DNA from: Cercophora sp. LCS_1
Taxonomy: Eukaryota > Ascomycota > Sordariomycetes > Sordariales > Lasiosphaeriaceae
Length of the DNA stretch: 64,000 nt
Reading direction: 5' to 3'
Assembly (NCBI GenBank): GCA_036250225.1
Contig: JAPZLL010000064.1
Location: 62,001 to 126,000, forward strand
Shown in pieces: positions 46,027 through 57,806 of this stretch. The notes beneath the pieces were generated by a model. It had not been told where the DNA came from. It did no database searches and worked only from the letters and a program-made list of their open reading frames with translations. How positions within the stretch are numbered: the stretch's first letter is position 1; each line of letters opens with the position of its first letter. A program made the translations under genes and the position numbers.

Positions 46027-47969
46027 GCCCCCCCCGAGGCTTTCTGTTCCCCCTGTCGAGGCACCGGGAGGACCTTCTCTTCTCTGCGTCTGGGGTTTCA
46101 GCCCCGGCGCCATTTTCCCGTCCACGCCGGCATCATTGCAATGTCGTCGTGGACGGCTTACCGATACGACACACGACACTTTACCTATTACTGGCATGCC
46201 AGGTGATGACTGGTGCTGGAACACTTCTGACGAGCTAATAATGCGGAACAACAACATGGGACGGCGGTCGACTACCTGATCGGGGTTATCGGTCTGGGCG
46301 AATGGGATACGGCGTTTTAGGCGAGAAAACCTGCCACCATGGCACTCTTTTTTGGAAATTTCCATCTTTTGATACCTACCTCGAGTTGAGTTCTAGTTGC
46401 TTGTATAGCATCAAAGACGAAACAATGAATCACAAATCTTGTGACAAAGAATTTGCAATTTTTGGATGATGCAGGGATTTTGCCTTTTGGTGTTTGCTGC
46501 AGTTTCTCAATCTGGCGAAACTTTGACGGAGAACGTCTCAAGTCACGTTTCAGGGGCGTGATTGAAGGACAAGGTGGGAACTGTGCGGAAGGGACGGGAG
46601 CGCAGCAAGTTCCTAACAAAAAAAGCCGCACGTTGACAAATTTGAAAAGGGACTCCTCTGGAATAAAAGTGACGTATATGTGCAAGATTCCGAGGTACAG
46701 AATTATATATTAGACGCCCTGGAGTCATCGGCCGTATTGAGTGAGAGTTTTCCTGTGTCCCAGCCTTCGCAGCTTTTGCAGGGGAAGTGCGATAAACGCG
46801 GTAAGCGAGGCTAAGCGAGGCTAAGCAGCACCTTCGGGCTTCGACCACTGAGCTTCCGCGCCTTTGAGCTGAAAGGCCGCGACCCCACGGAAGGTGCCGC
46901 GTGGTGGATCCGAACAGCAACGTCCATTGTCGTTTGAGGCTCAGCCTGTTGCCAGCGAAGCAAGCCAAGTAAAGTTGCCATTCGCCCCAACAAGTGGGAC
47001 GCGTGGAACATGTGGCAGATGTCTCGTCAGCCTAGCAACCGTGTTTGCTGGCAGGTCCTAGAGACCAAATAGGCCGGAGCCGACTCGCTCGCTTTATGAT
47101 CGGGCACCAAATGCACCCAAGTGATGATTCAGCAGTAAACCTCCCACCGCTGGTGAAGCTTTGGCCATATTTCGGTGTCCCTTTGCAGTCTTGAGTCTTT
47201 TATGGACTCCGCCGTACCACATAAGTCGGTCTTTCAACTGGCCACATAACCTTGCGGAACAACACCGCCCAGTTCCCTGCTTGACCGTGAAACGCCCCAA
47301 CAATGGCCGCAAACCGTTCACAGAGTGAGGAACACACATCTGAGCAACACTCGCGCAACGCCAGGATGGCCAAACTACGGCTCCTTTTCAAGTCCTCGGC
47401 CCCGTGGAAAGCCACTTTGCAGAAGAGGTGAGTTTCAAGTTCCCGGATAGCAACAAGATTTCCTAGTTTTGCCCTAGTGGGCTGAGTTTCTCCTTCGTTC
47501 TAGCAGCCGTTATATTGGCTTGCCGATTCCAAGCGCGCGACAAGAAGGTTTGCTTGATAACCCTTGTTCGGTGAGCAAGTTCCATCTCAACTTTGGGGCC
47601 GGGACCCTCAAGGAGGCACTTCGCTTCCCTGCCTGGCGTCCATGATATTGCCTTCTAGAACACAAAAGCCAATCCGAAAAGCCTAGTGGTCGTTGCCTTT
47701 TATCAGATCATTTTTCTTCGCAGCACACCTTTCCCGGCTCTTCTCACTTCTCAAAGCAACACCAACTTGTCATCACCGCCTTGAGCCGACCAGCAACTCA
47801 CCAACCTGGCTCTTCTAGAAAGACTCGTCGTGCTCACAGAGAGCCTTTCCCTCCTACTAAAGAACACTTCCCCGGCCAGTCAAAAGACAAAAAGTTGGCG
47901 ACGATCCCACTCCTGCCCGGGATACCAACTGCAAGAACGCCTCTCTCTCACATCCCGGGGCCCGCCACA
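46027..47969. other. Long intergenic region with short tandem repeat
   Basis: 1.94 kb between two small genes. Contains a 10-bp tandem repeat (taagcgaggc, 2.5 copies, 46802-46826) and an A/C-rich stretch before 47,970 that may be leader. The frame of the next gene is open from 47781, but only from a TTG. No other gene is supported. Confidence 0.45.
46802..46826 (+). repeat. 10-bp tandem repeat, 2.5 copies
   Basis: Unit taagcgaggc occurs twice exactly, followed by taagc. Intergenic, no function evident. Confidence 0.9.
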
Positions 47970-48671
47970 ATGTCTCGACCTAATCACCAGTCCTACCGGA
48001 CCACATTGCTCGACGATGCGGCATACTATGACTCGGACGACGAATACAAGCTAGACAAAATTCGCCGTCATGACGACAGCGTGACTTTTGACGACGATTC
48101 CTGCATCAGCGTGGACAAGCGGACGAGCTCCACCGGCAGCACCCCCGAGCTTAGAAACCACTTGCTCGCGGTGTCCAACCCGATGCTTACCCCGGAGCGC
48201 ATCAACGACGAGTACTTCGATAATTCGTACTTCGGCAATCTATTTACCTCCCTCGAAGATATACACGGCGCGGCACTTGTCCACGTCCCACCCTCGCCCG
48301 AGGAAGAGCCTCGTCAAAGCAAGCCTAAGAGGCGCCTCTCATCCATCTCACAAGACACGATCCGAATCCCGGACGCCGTCAAGAGGTTGAGACGAACATC
48401 CACTGCGACAAGGTCTCTCCGCAAAACCCCCACAGACGATTGGTTCTTTGTCACCGATCTCTCCGACATACCAACCTACGGCCCCAGCGACGTCATGTCC
48501 CAGCAGCGTTTTACCCGCCGCGCCGTCCTCGCAGCTCTCGCCGCGCCGACAAAGATGGCCTCCAAGACGATGGGCAAGATCAAGCGCAGGTGTAGCGGCG
48601 CGCTCCTCCGTCGTCCATCCACACCAGTCTACAAGCCAGTCAAGTGCGTCGCCACTGGAATGGCCTACTGA
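47970..48671 (+). CDS. Hypothetical protein, 233 residues, basic C-terminus
   Basis: ATG 47970 has A at -3 and follows a probable leader. No intron. The N-terminus is acidic (DDAAYYDSDDEYKLD), with an ordered-looking segment (RINDEYFDNSYFGNLFTSLEDI) near the middle, then a basic Arg/Lys-rich half (SKPKRRLSSISQ, KRLRRTSTATRSLRKTP) and a C-terminal stretch with TDDWFFVTDLSDIPTYGPSDVM and a basic tail. I do not recognise the family. Two helical/acidic patches plus basic runs suggest an intracellular, perhaps nuclear, protein. That is inference only. Surrounded by unusually long non-coding DNA on both sides. Confidence 0.65.
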   Translation: MSRPNHQSYRTTLLDDAAYYDSDDEYKLDKIRRHDDSVTFDDDSCISVDKRTSSTGSTPELRNHLLAVSNPMLTPERINDEYFDNSYFGNLFTSLEDIHGAALVHVPPSPEEEPRQSKPKRRLSSISQDTIRIPDAVKRLRRTSTATRSLRKTPTDDWFFVTDLSDIPTYGPSDVMSQQRFTRRAVLAALAAPTKMASKTMGKIKRRCSGALLRRPSTPVYKPVKCVATGMAY

Positions 48672-50400
48672 GTTGGGGGTATATATCCAGCAACGCACAG
48701 CCACAGTGGGGGCTTCAATGTTCCGCAACGCGAGTCGACGCGCTTCACCGGGATGCGTGCGAGAGGAAAAAAACCCTTTGTCGGCAACCAGGAGAACCCA
48801 AAAACTTTATCGACGAAACGCGCGCAAACCAGGAACGCTCGGCGGTAACCTAGCGGCAAACAAGGTTTTCACCCGTTGGCACAATTTGGACCAACGGCAC
48901 CCGGTTTACGACGGACGGTTTTGCACATGTCAACGACTATTTCTCGCCGACTATTTCTAGCCCTGGTTCTTTGCGCACCACGCGGACTTGTTCTCACCCC
49001 GAGTTAAGAGGAGTTGATGTGTTTGACCTAGGACAGATGGAACGGGGAGGGATCAAAGGAGTTTCCTGTACATAGCACAAGGCGTTCGGAGAAACTAGGG
49101 CATTTGAAAGTTTTTTTTTTATATTTTTACGGGTGGAACGGTTTGTCGGGTTATAATGGGAGGACTCCTTTAATGCTGAGATGGGTTGGAACTGTGTCAT
49201 TTGGCGTTCTATGCGGCGGCGAACTTGAGAGGATCTTTCAGCATCGCGGTTTGAACTGAACACGGAGGGTTTTCCATGGCTGAGGCGTGGTTTAGCAATG
49301 GCACCCGTTCGTGCATCTACTTAGAATGTCTTGTTGGTGATGATGTTTACATTCTTTTCTAACACCAAGCTTCGACCCCGGGGGCCCTCGTGTCAAAAGC
49401 AGTAAATGGCAAACAAGTCGAACGACTTATTTTAACCACGAAGTCATCGAGAACGGCCTAGCACGTCGAGGAATGACTCGAATCGATGTGCTTGCAGGAA
49501 TCACATGGTTCAACTCAGGCGTCTCAAAATCACACTGGACGGCACTGGCTTGGCAGGAAAAGCTCAGCGATGAAACCACTGGGTGAAGGGAATGCTGCCG
49601 GCACTGGTCTGTTCTATCCCCGACTGTTCTGCTGGGTCTTTTGATGTGGCTCGATTTGGACATACATATTTACCACGGCAAGAGCATGCCTGTCTTCACA
49701 TCGGGAACCAGATGCGCATATCAATGTTATCAAACAGCATCGGAAAGTCGTGTCAATGCCCTTTTCATTCCGGATCCCCGGACCTCATGATCTAACTGAC
49801 AACTGTATGTACATATGCGCCACCGTCCATTCACTGTCTCCCGAGGTGGCAGATGTCAGGGAAACAAAGCCTATTCCCCAATTTTCCACCCGCCACGATG
49901 ACCCCAAAGTCCAACATTAACTTCCATGAACCGAGGTCCTTGCATCATCCCAAGAGGGTGATTGACTGTAATCCGGCGGTAGCAACAGCAAGTGCGACAC
50001 AAAACCTTCGCGATAACCACATGGGCAAAATTCCTCGGGGCGAGCAAAAGCAAATCCTCGACGCCATCCATCACCCGAGACACCTCGCGCCGCCGCGACA
50101 AAAATAACATAAACGATGAAACCCAACCAATGCCGCAAAATAACCCGCCTGGCTGATATGCTCAGGCTACCAGCCAACCCTGACCCGTAAAATGCGCCAG
50201 CTCCACGACGATGACGTGTCGAAGACAGATGTGAGGAGATAAAACCGGTACCAGTCTCCAAGAAGTCAGAGGCGACATGCGTTGCTGATCTTTATTTCGT
50301 GTGGCACCATGCCTGCCGTGGATCCAACCACATTGTGTCGTGTCTTGATCCTACAAGGTTTAGACATGCTGATCAATGTCATACCCGAGAGGCAAAGTCT
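48672..50400. other. Intergenic region, hypothetical gene to cyclin B
   Basis: 1.73 kb, convergent. Contains a T-rich run near 49,110-49,130 and probable 3' UTRs, including the cyclin B 3' end from 50,400 downwards. No gene supported. Confidence 0.5.
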
Positions 50401-52041
50401 CTATGAGATCTGGTCGAGAGATAGCTCGGTATCAATAATACCATAGTGGTGACCATTCTTCTTCGCCCACTGGCGAGTCAAGATGGATGCTGTTTGTCAC
50501 GTCAGTTAATATGCTCATGACGGTAGGCGGCGAGTCGACATACCCTTCAAGAACTTCTTGCTGGCGTACTTCTTGACGAAGGCCTCATGAACAATAGGTC
50601 GGGCCAGATAGTCGATCATCAGCTGGAACACAGGCTCAATCTCCTCCTCCGAATATCCGGCATAGTACTCAATAGTCTCGTCCTAAAGAAGTGAGTCAGT
50701 TGGAATGGGCAACCGTTTGCTGGGGGGACTGTAGCGTACCCAATCACCGCGATCAAGAATAAGTCGTGAGAGATACATCGCGGCGGCGGCAACGTGGCTG
50801 GGACGATAGGCCATAAATCGGTGGTCGAGGAGGCTAATCTCCATTAAGTACTTGCCGATGGTGCGGGACTGAATGTCGTAGTTGTCGGCTTTGGAGATAC
50901 GACGGAGGAAGTTCATCGGGTTCGGGTAGCTGAGGTCGTAGTTGAGGGTGGAGAGAATGAAGCGTTCAGCGCTCAGGATCTCGGTCTCGCTAAAGCCATC
51001 GTCGGCGACGTGACGGAAGTTGGCAATGTGGGGCGAGAGAACCTCCTCGTACTTGGAGGCAATGAACATGGCTGTAATGCCCACAAGCTGGAGACGGTCC
51101 AGCTGCACCACCTTCTCCGACAGAAAGCGGTCGATGATGTTGACAGCGAGGAACAAGGTCTCGGGAAGGAGATGGAATCGAGTGTGGACTTCGATAAGCC
51201 AGTCAATGAGAATACCGCGAGTCTTCCACTCGAGATCGTCTTGGTGTTCCATGTACTCAGGGTTGGGAACTGATTTGCACTCGAGGTCGCGGAGGTACTC
51301 GAAGATCTCGGTCGCATACTCGGCGACCATGAGGGGGTCATCCAGATCTTCGCTGTCCAGATCCTGGACGCCCGGCGGGTAGATATGCTCGTTGGTCGAC
51401 TCGACAACAGGCTCGGGGGTAGCCTCCCTGGGGGCCGCCTTCAGCTTAGGCTCAGCCTTAGTCTTCTTGTCATCAGCGTAGGCCTTCTTGCGGGCGGGCT
51501 CGCCATCTGCCAAGTTCTCCTTGACCTCTGAATTGGACACAGACTCCTCGATCTTTCGCTTGGCGGGGCCGATGGTGTTGGAGCCACTACCCTTCCTATC
51601 CAACGGCTTCTTGTTTTGGTCCTTGGGGGCCAACGCTGTGGCTCGAGTGGAGGTCTTCTTCTGGATACCGGTCGGTGCCGCTGCTTTCGACACCATACCA
51701 GTCTTGCCGGCAGCCTTCTTTCCCTCTGCTACATCAACCTTGGTGACATTGCTGACATCACCCAACGCGGCGCGCTTTCGTGTGGGGTTTGCATTCACGG
51801 CGGTCTTCTTTGACTGCAATCCCTTGGTCGGCATCGCGAGCTCATCGACATTGAGATTGGCAGCTTTGGCTCGCGTCAGACGCGTTGAACCAGTGCTGTT
51901 CTCGTCATTCTCGTTCGTCAACGAACGGAGGTTTCTTGTTCTCTGGGTTGCAGGGTTAGCCTGTGTTTCGCGCCCCAACGGCCGAGAAAATCGCGCTTGA
52001 CGAGATGTGGGTCTCGTCTCTGATGCACTCACCATAGGCAT
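50401..52041 (-). CDS. clb-1: G2/M B-type cyclin (NimE/Clb family)
   Basis: Three exons: 52041-50740, 50682-50544 and 50489-50401, with introns of 57 and 54 nt, 509 residues. The two C-terminal exons complete the cyclin fold (DETIEYYAGYSEEEIEPVF, KKFLKASILTRQWAKKNG, ending DTELSLDQIS). The cyclin box has TRGILIDWLIEVH, FLSEKVVQLDRLQLVGITAMFIASKYEE and HRFMAYRPSHVAAAAMYL. Degradation signals visible are a D-box RAALGDVSN (about 90-98) and a KEN motif (about 174-176). Between these lies an Ala/Lys/Thr-rich disordered N-terminus. B cyclins activate Cdk1 for mitotic entry and are destroyed through the APC. The alternative start at 52035 is two codons downstream. Confidence 0.95.
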
Positions 52042-53383
52042 CTTGTGCGTCACTAGGATGCTCGAATATCAAGCGGTGATATCGAGAGAGGAGCTGGCGG
52101 ATTGTTAGCAACTACGCGTCCAATATGTCTCGGGTCAATGAACAAGAAGGGAGGGATGCGAAGTTGAGTCGTGACAAAGGATCGACGCGACTTAATCGCG
52201 GGCAGAAAAGGGAGATAGCTCACCGAAGATGACGATTAAGGGAACAGAATCAACGAGATTGTCCGACTGTTGTTGTGATTATTGAGTATCGACTCTCGTC
52301 GGGAATAGGTTCAAGTTCGAGGGTCGATTGAGTCGATGGCTGTGACTATTGACCAGGTGCAGAAGACGCGTCCTCCTCAAGATCGAGCGGATTGATCACT
52401 GCTCTGGTCTGCCAAAAACAATGACAAGACCCAATGATCAAAGGGATGCTGGTCGGTCGAATGGTGTCGTGATCTGGAGGAGGATGTTGTCGTACAGAGG
52501 ATGGAAGCTCTTGTTTTTCAGAGTTGTGGTGGAGGGAGGTTATGTGGGAAAGAAGTACGTGTGGGACAGCCCAGGTACCAACTGGGACGTGCCGGGCTAG
52601 CAACAAGTACCAGTCGCTAGCGCGTGATCGGGAATGCGAGAACCAACCGTGCTTGGCGTATCCTTGCAAAAGCGCGTCAACCCGAAGTTTTACACGAGAA
52701 AGTCGTGTAAAAGCTCCCAAAAGCAGTCAAAATCATGCAATATATTTTTCTGATTATTGGAAGCTGTCTTTTCTGGCTGGTAGTCGAAGGGGTGCTGCTT
52801 GGGTGGGTTGGCTGTGATGCGCAGTCGATGTTATGGTGCAAGCAGAAGGTACAAGCACGGGCCAAGGAAACGCGGTTGAGGAACGTTCAGCCAAGTCCTA
52901 CTCCCTCGCGGGAATCCACAATCAACAGAGACAACCGCGGGGCAACGCCGACCTGATTGGAAAACAGCAGCCCCACCAAACGTAGCAACGGTCTGAAACC
53001 CCTGCGCTCGAGCTCACGCCTCTCGCACCCGCGTTTTTCGCGCCCACATGTGGCTTTACGCGCCAGCAAGCCCCACGGCATCCTCTCCAGCCACAGTCCC
53101 TTGAGGTGACAGGAGCTCAGGCCCGGCAATTTTCCAGGAGCCGCAAAAATCGGACAAACCGCTGGGTGGATCGATATCCAGACGACATCGAGCAACGAGC
53201 TCTGGACGCTGCAGCTGGCGATACTCGTGACAGCCCGCCAGCCAACAAGGTCAATTGGGCCACTTGCATTTTTTTTGCAACCCGGATTGGGCCATACCCT
53301 TTGCCCAAGCCCTCCATGTTCCGATAGTGCGAGCATTCGACTCCTAGTTTTCAGCTCTCCCGTGAGCCAACTTCCCGATTGCG
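52042..53383. promoter_or_regulatory. Divergent region between cyclin B and uL2m, with perfect hairpin
   Basis: 1.34 kb between divergent starts. Contains a perfect inverted repeat (listed separately) and short frames without domains. A 73-codon ATG-led frame (52735-52956) with one hydrophobic stretch is not supported by anything else. Confidence 0.5.
52688..52712. repeat. Perfect 10-bp inverted repeat with 5-nt loop
   Basis: ttttacacga, loop gaaag, then tcgtgtaaaa. It lies about 650 bp upstream of the cyclin B start. It could be a protein-binding palindrome or RNA hairpin. No known motif is claimed. Confidence 0.85.
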
Positions 53384-54624
53384 ATGCTGCAACCACAGCT
53401 TCGGCCCCTGCTCTCGGGGACGGCCTCCCTTTGCCAGGGAATTCTTCGTCTGAGCATAGCACGAACGTATGCGACCAAGCGATCACACAGAGTTGCGAAG
53501 GAAGAGGCTGCCGCCGCCGCCGTTGCAAAGAAAGATGGCGAGTCCGCTCTGCTTAGGACATATAAACCACGAACTCCGGGTCTTCGTCATTTGAAACGAC
53601 CCATCAACGACCACCTTTGGAAGGGGAGGCCATATCTCCCTCTTACCTTTCCCAAGAAGGGCATGTCGAAGGGTGGTAGAAACAACACTGGTCGTATCAC
53701 TGTGAGGCATCGTGGCGGCGGTGCCAAGAGACGGATTCGGACAGTGGATTTTGAGCGGTGGACTCCAGGACCTCATCTCGTCGAACGCATCGAGTATGAT
53801 CCCGGCCGTAGCGCCCATATTGCGCTGCTCACAGAGCAGGCTTCGGGCAAGAAGAGCTACATTGTCGCAGCGGATGGCATGAGAGCTGGGGATGTCGTGG
53901 AGAGTTATCGGTCCGGTATCCCCCAGGACTTGTTGGATAGCATGGGAGGTGTTGTTGATCCTGGTGTTCTTGCGGCCAAGACATGTTGGAGAGGAAACTG
54001 CCTGCCAGTCCACATGATTCCGGTCGGGACCACAGTATTCAATGTTGGCTCCCGGCCAAAGGGTGGTGCTGTTTTCTGCCGTAGTGCCGGGACACACGCC
54101 ACGATTATCTCCAAGGAAGAAGAGACTCGTGAGGATGGTACGAAGGTCATGACTGGAAAATTCGTCACGGTTCAGCTCCAGAGTGGCGAGATTCGGAGAG
54201 TCAGCAAAGATGCTTGCGCAACAATCGGCGTGGCCAGCAATATCCATCACCAGTACAGGCAACTCGGCAAGGCTGGAAGAAGCCGCTGGTTGAATATCCG
54301 GCCCACTGTTCGAGGTGTGGCTATGAATGCATGTTCGTGACCCTGCTCCCCACGCTTTGCACTTGGAAATCCTAACGCTTATGCAGTTGAGCATCCTCAT
54401 GGCGGTGGCCGTGGCAAGTCTAAGGGTAACAGACATCCCGTCAGTCCGTGGGGTAGACCAGTAAGTCTCTTCAGCGCTGTTCTTTGTCACGATTTCAGCA
54501 GTTCTAACACCGCCCTTAGGCCAAAAGCGGTTACAAGACACGGAGAACCCACAATGTCAACAAATGGGTTGTTACACCCCGTGTCCGCAATATGGGCAAG
54601 CGCAGGGACAAGAAGTCTGCATAA
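53384..54624 (+). CDS. RML2: Mitochondrial large-subunit ribosomal protein uL2m
   Basis: Three exons: 53384-54332, 54387-54460 and 54520-54624, with introns of 54 and 59 nt, 375 residues. The N-terminus (about 45 residues, Arg/Ser/Ala-rich with SIARTYATKRS) looks like a mitochondrial presequence. The uL2 core follows: GRNNTGRITVRHRGGGAKRRIR, then AHIALL, and the 23S-binding loop VRGVAMNA, joined over the intron to EHPHGGGRGKSKGN, then VRNMGKRRDKKSA at the end. In the spliced product the residue before EHPHGGG is Phe where many L2 proteins have Val or Pro. uL2 sits at the peptidyl-transferase centre. It is the yeast RML2 equivalent by content. Confidence 0.95.
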
Positions 54625-56312
54625 GCGATCCATTGGTAACTGTCATATTGTACATTATTGTAAAAAGCCCGAATGTATCATGGCGGGTCGGGTAGGGCCT
54701 CCGTTCTCATCCAATGGTCCCGCCACGGTGAAGTACCGGCCCGGAGTAGGTGCAACTACTTGTGACACTTGTTGGCATGGTTCCCCAATTGCATTACCTT
54801 CGCCCACCTTCACATTGATAGATGACGGGACAGAACGGTCCAGCCACAATTATTTCAAAGTGTGGATAATCCGCGCAAAGCATCAGTGAGAGCCTCTGGG
54901 TTACAAAAAAGTGATGGCCCAGCCCACACAAGGGGAATCACTTAGGTATGGGACTTCATCCTCGCGATTAAAGCTTTGGATTATCTCTCCCTTTTTTTCC
55001 TCCCCTTTTTTCTCTCTCTTCTTCTTTTTTCTTTTCCCATTTTTTTTTAATAATAATAAAAATAAAAAAAACTCTTTCATGTTCATGTTCTGAGTGGGTT
55101 TTGGTGCTCCTGGAATGAAGCCATGACAAGTTGGTTCTTGGATTCGCTCATTATTCAACAAATGTGAGTTCTGCGGTATACATGCAGTGACCCCTGAATC
55201 TATATCAGGATTTGTCCGAATGTTTCACAGCTCTGGCTTGCCACGAGCCAAGGCTTCTTGGAGAGATCAGCATGCACTGACGTGTCGGGGCTTCTGTCTC
55301 GGCACCAACGCCTGGTGAGCAAAGTCAACGCGCAGCATGCCATCAGTCTTTGCCCAAGCAAATGGCATAGCCAAATTTGAGGCTCGAAGAAAACAGAACG
55401 ATAGACATGACGCTGTTTCATTCGTCCTTGCCTCCCATGAGATAGCAATATTGAGGAAACATCTGCCATGCTCGACCTTTTGAGCGAGACTGATATATGG
55501 TGGGGACACGCAGGCTGTGGTTGGCGGATTGAATGCAGGCGCCGATTCCCCCTCACCTCAGCGCTTCTGCTTGGCACTTGCAGCTCACCCATTTTCCCGT
55601 CGGAGCAAGCTGCGGTTGAGGCTGGCAAATCCATTGTGGCAGTGCCGGATTACGGGACTCATCAGCTTCCAACGACAGCAAGTGGATGCATACTAAAAGG
55701 CGACAAGGGCCGTCCGAAGAGTGATCGCTCCGTCCCCACGCATCTCGATGATTGAAATATCCCATCGTTGCGTAATTGCGCCGTTGTTCGCATCGACTTC
55801 CCGACTAGCCCACGAACACTCGCGCGGGTATCTGCCCCTTTTGATTTAACGCCAGCCGTCGTCGCAGCGTTGGCGCTCAGCCTCACACGAGACCAGTTAC
55901 CCGCTCTGCCGCCCCAAGACGGGGGGACCTGAACGCTCGGCAGGGTGGACCCCAACTCAGGTGTCACTGTGCGGCTTGCTTCGAGTTCAGGGGGCTTTGC
56001 GGGACCCAAGACGCAGATCCCCTGTTGGTTTCGGGCTGCTGACGCGCTGCATTCCGGTCGCACTGCCACCCAAAACTCCTCTTTCCCGGGCAGAAGCGCC
56101 CTTCTTCGTTAGCCCGTTGTTTCCGTTCTTTCACCTGCTTTATTCTGGAGGTGCCTCTCGCCGGCGCACGCACCTTCGCCGGAACAAAACACCTTCACCG
56201 CTCCGTTGCGCTCCCGATGCCCGACGAGTCTGTTCTACCCTTGATCCAGCCCTTTGCCAGCCGACGGCCTTCTTCAATCACGCCCGACACAGCGGTCCCC
56301 ATTCAGAGCACT
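54625..56312. other. Intergenic region with polypyrimidine/A-rich tract
   Basis: 1.69 kb. The uL2m 3' flank is followed by a striking run of T/C then A-rich sequence (54983-55072). The final 200-300 bases are probable leader of the PAP2 gene. An ATG at 56217 is in frame with that gene. Confidence 0.5.
54983..55072 (+). repeat. Low-complexity T/C-rich then A-rich tract
   Basis: About 90 bases dominated by pyrimidines (runs of T and C), ending in taataataat and an A-rich stretch. Intergenic, downstream of uL2m. Confidence 0.85.
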
Positions 56313-57806
56313 ATGGAGGACCCGAGGCTCGCCAGCGCTGGGGGGCGGAAGACGGGCAAACAATGGGTTATTTGGTTGTCGTATGTCTTCGACTGGATCA
56401 TTTTGATCATCGCCGCAGGCATTGGATATGTCCTGGGCGATGTCACCCCGAACAAGAGGCACTTCAGTCTGATAGACCCGGAGATCGCGTATGTCAATTC
56501 CTCATCGGCCTCAAAGCCACGGGGGCTACCTCGCGAGACCTAGCCTTACGTCCAAAGCATACTGACCCGTCCGCAGGTATCCATATCAAACGAAAGAAAC
56601 CGTCCCAATCTGGCTTGCCGTTGTTTGCGCCGTATTTGCGCCCATTGTCGTCATTGCGATCATCTGCTTGATTTTCGTCCCCGGCTCGACCGTGCCCCGA
56701 GGCACGCCTCGGTCCCTTATTTGGAAGCGAAAACTTTGGGAGCTTCACACAGGCTGGCTGGGTCTGGCACTGTCCATAGTCGCGTCTTGGCTAATCACAA
56801 ATGGCATGAAAAACCTATTTGGAAAACCCCGACCTGATCTTCTCTCGAGATGTCAACCCGACTTGACGGACATCGCAAAATACGTTGTTGGGGGGATCGC
56901 CAATACTAGCAGCCAGCTTGTAAGCGCCGATATCTGCACAAACCCCGATAAGTACGTCCTCGATGATGGCTTCAGGAGTTATCCCAGTGGGCATTCGAGC
57001 TCCGCAGCAGCAGGTACGTCGGATGGCTTTGGCGCGACATGAGCTCTGCTCCTAACTCGTATTCCTTAGGTCTGATCTACCTTTCGCTCTTCGTCGCGAG
57101 CAAGTTTGCTATTACCATTCCGTACTATGCCCCAGGGGCCAACGCTTCCTCCTTTGCGGCCTTCCCCTCCCGCACGCGCTCTAATGGCAACTCGAAAACG
57201 GCGGAAGAGTCATACGAGCTCCAGAACCGTGGTCAGGCAAACACGTCCTCGTCCCCCGTCGATCTCAAGCACTTGTCATACAACAACCACACGGTTGCTG
57301 CAGTCCGCCGCCAGGCTGCTGCCCCGCCCCTGTACCTCCTTCTCCTCGCCGTTCTTCCCTTTTTCGGCGCGGTCTTCATCGCAAGTTCCCGGTGGTTTGA
57401 TTTCCGCCACCATGGCTTTGATATCCTCTTTGGCTTCTTCATCGGCACGGTATCAGCCTTCTTCTCTTTTTACTATTACCACCTACCCATTTCCAATGGC
57501 GCTGGCTGGGCTTGGGGCCCCCGCAGTGTCGACAAAGCTTTCTGGGCCGGTGTCGGCAGTGCGAGCTATGCTACAGGTCGCGAGCACGGAACCTATCGGT
57601 CGGGTGATGAGGAGGAGGGCTTGGCTGCTGTCGATAGCTTTAACTTTGGCCGTAGCACGGGAACTGGTCTAACTGGTGGACCTCCGCCGTCCATCAGAAA
57701 GACTAACACAGCAGATGAGCCTGTACTTCAAGATACAGAGTACAGGAGTGCAAACACAGAATACAGGGGCTCAGCGACAGAACCATATCGAGGACAGGCT
57801 ATGTAA
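56313..57806 (+). CDS. PAP2-family lipid phosphate phosphatase (DPP1/LPP1-like)
   Basis: Three exons: 56313-56488, 56577-57013 and 57070-57806, with introns of 88 and 56 nt, 449 residues. The three PAP2 motifs are present: KNLFGKPRP, then YPSGHSS ending exon 2 (the second motif), and SRWFDFRHHGFDILFG (third motif). About six membrane segments fit the DPP1-type topology. The enzyme dephosphorylates diacylglycerol pyrophosphate, phosphatidate or similar lipids in internal or plasma membranes. An insertion of about 60 residues rich in Ser/Asn/Thr lies between motifs 2 and 3, and the C-terminus has repeats of TEYR. ATG 56313 has A at -3 and G at +4. The alternative in-frame ATG at 56217 adds 32 residues. 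Confidence 0.9.

Noticed and set aside
52677..52865. CxxCx6C stretch reminiscent of a Zn2Cys6 DNA-binding motif
   Set aside because: TTG start, second half of the motif missing, no downstream domain.
52735..52956. 73-codon ATG-led frame with one hydrophobic stretch, upstream of uL2m
   Set aside because: No leader, family or conservation evidence; lies in a divergent promoter region.
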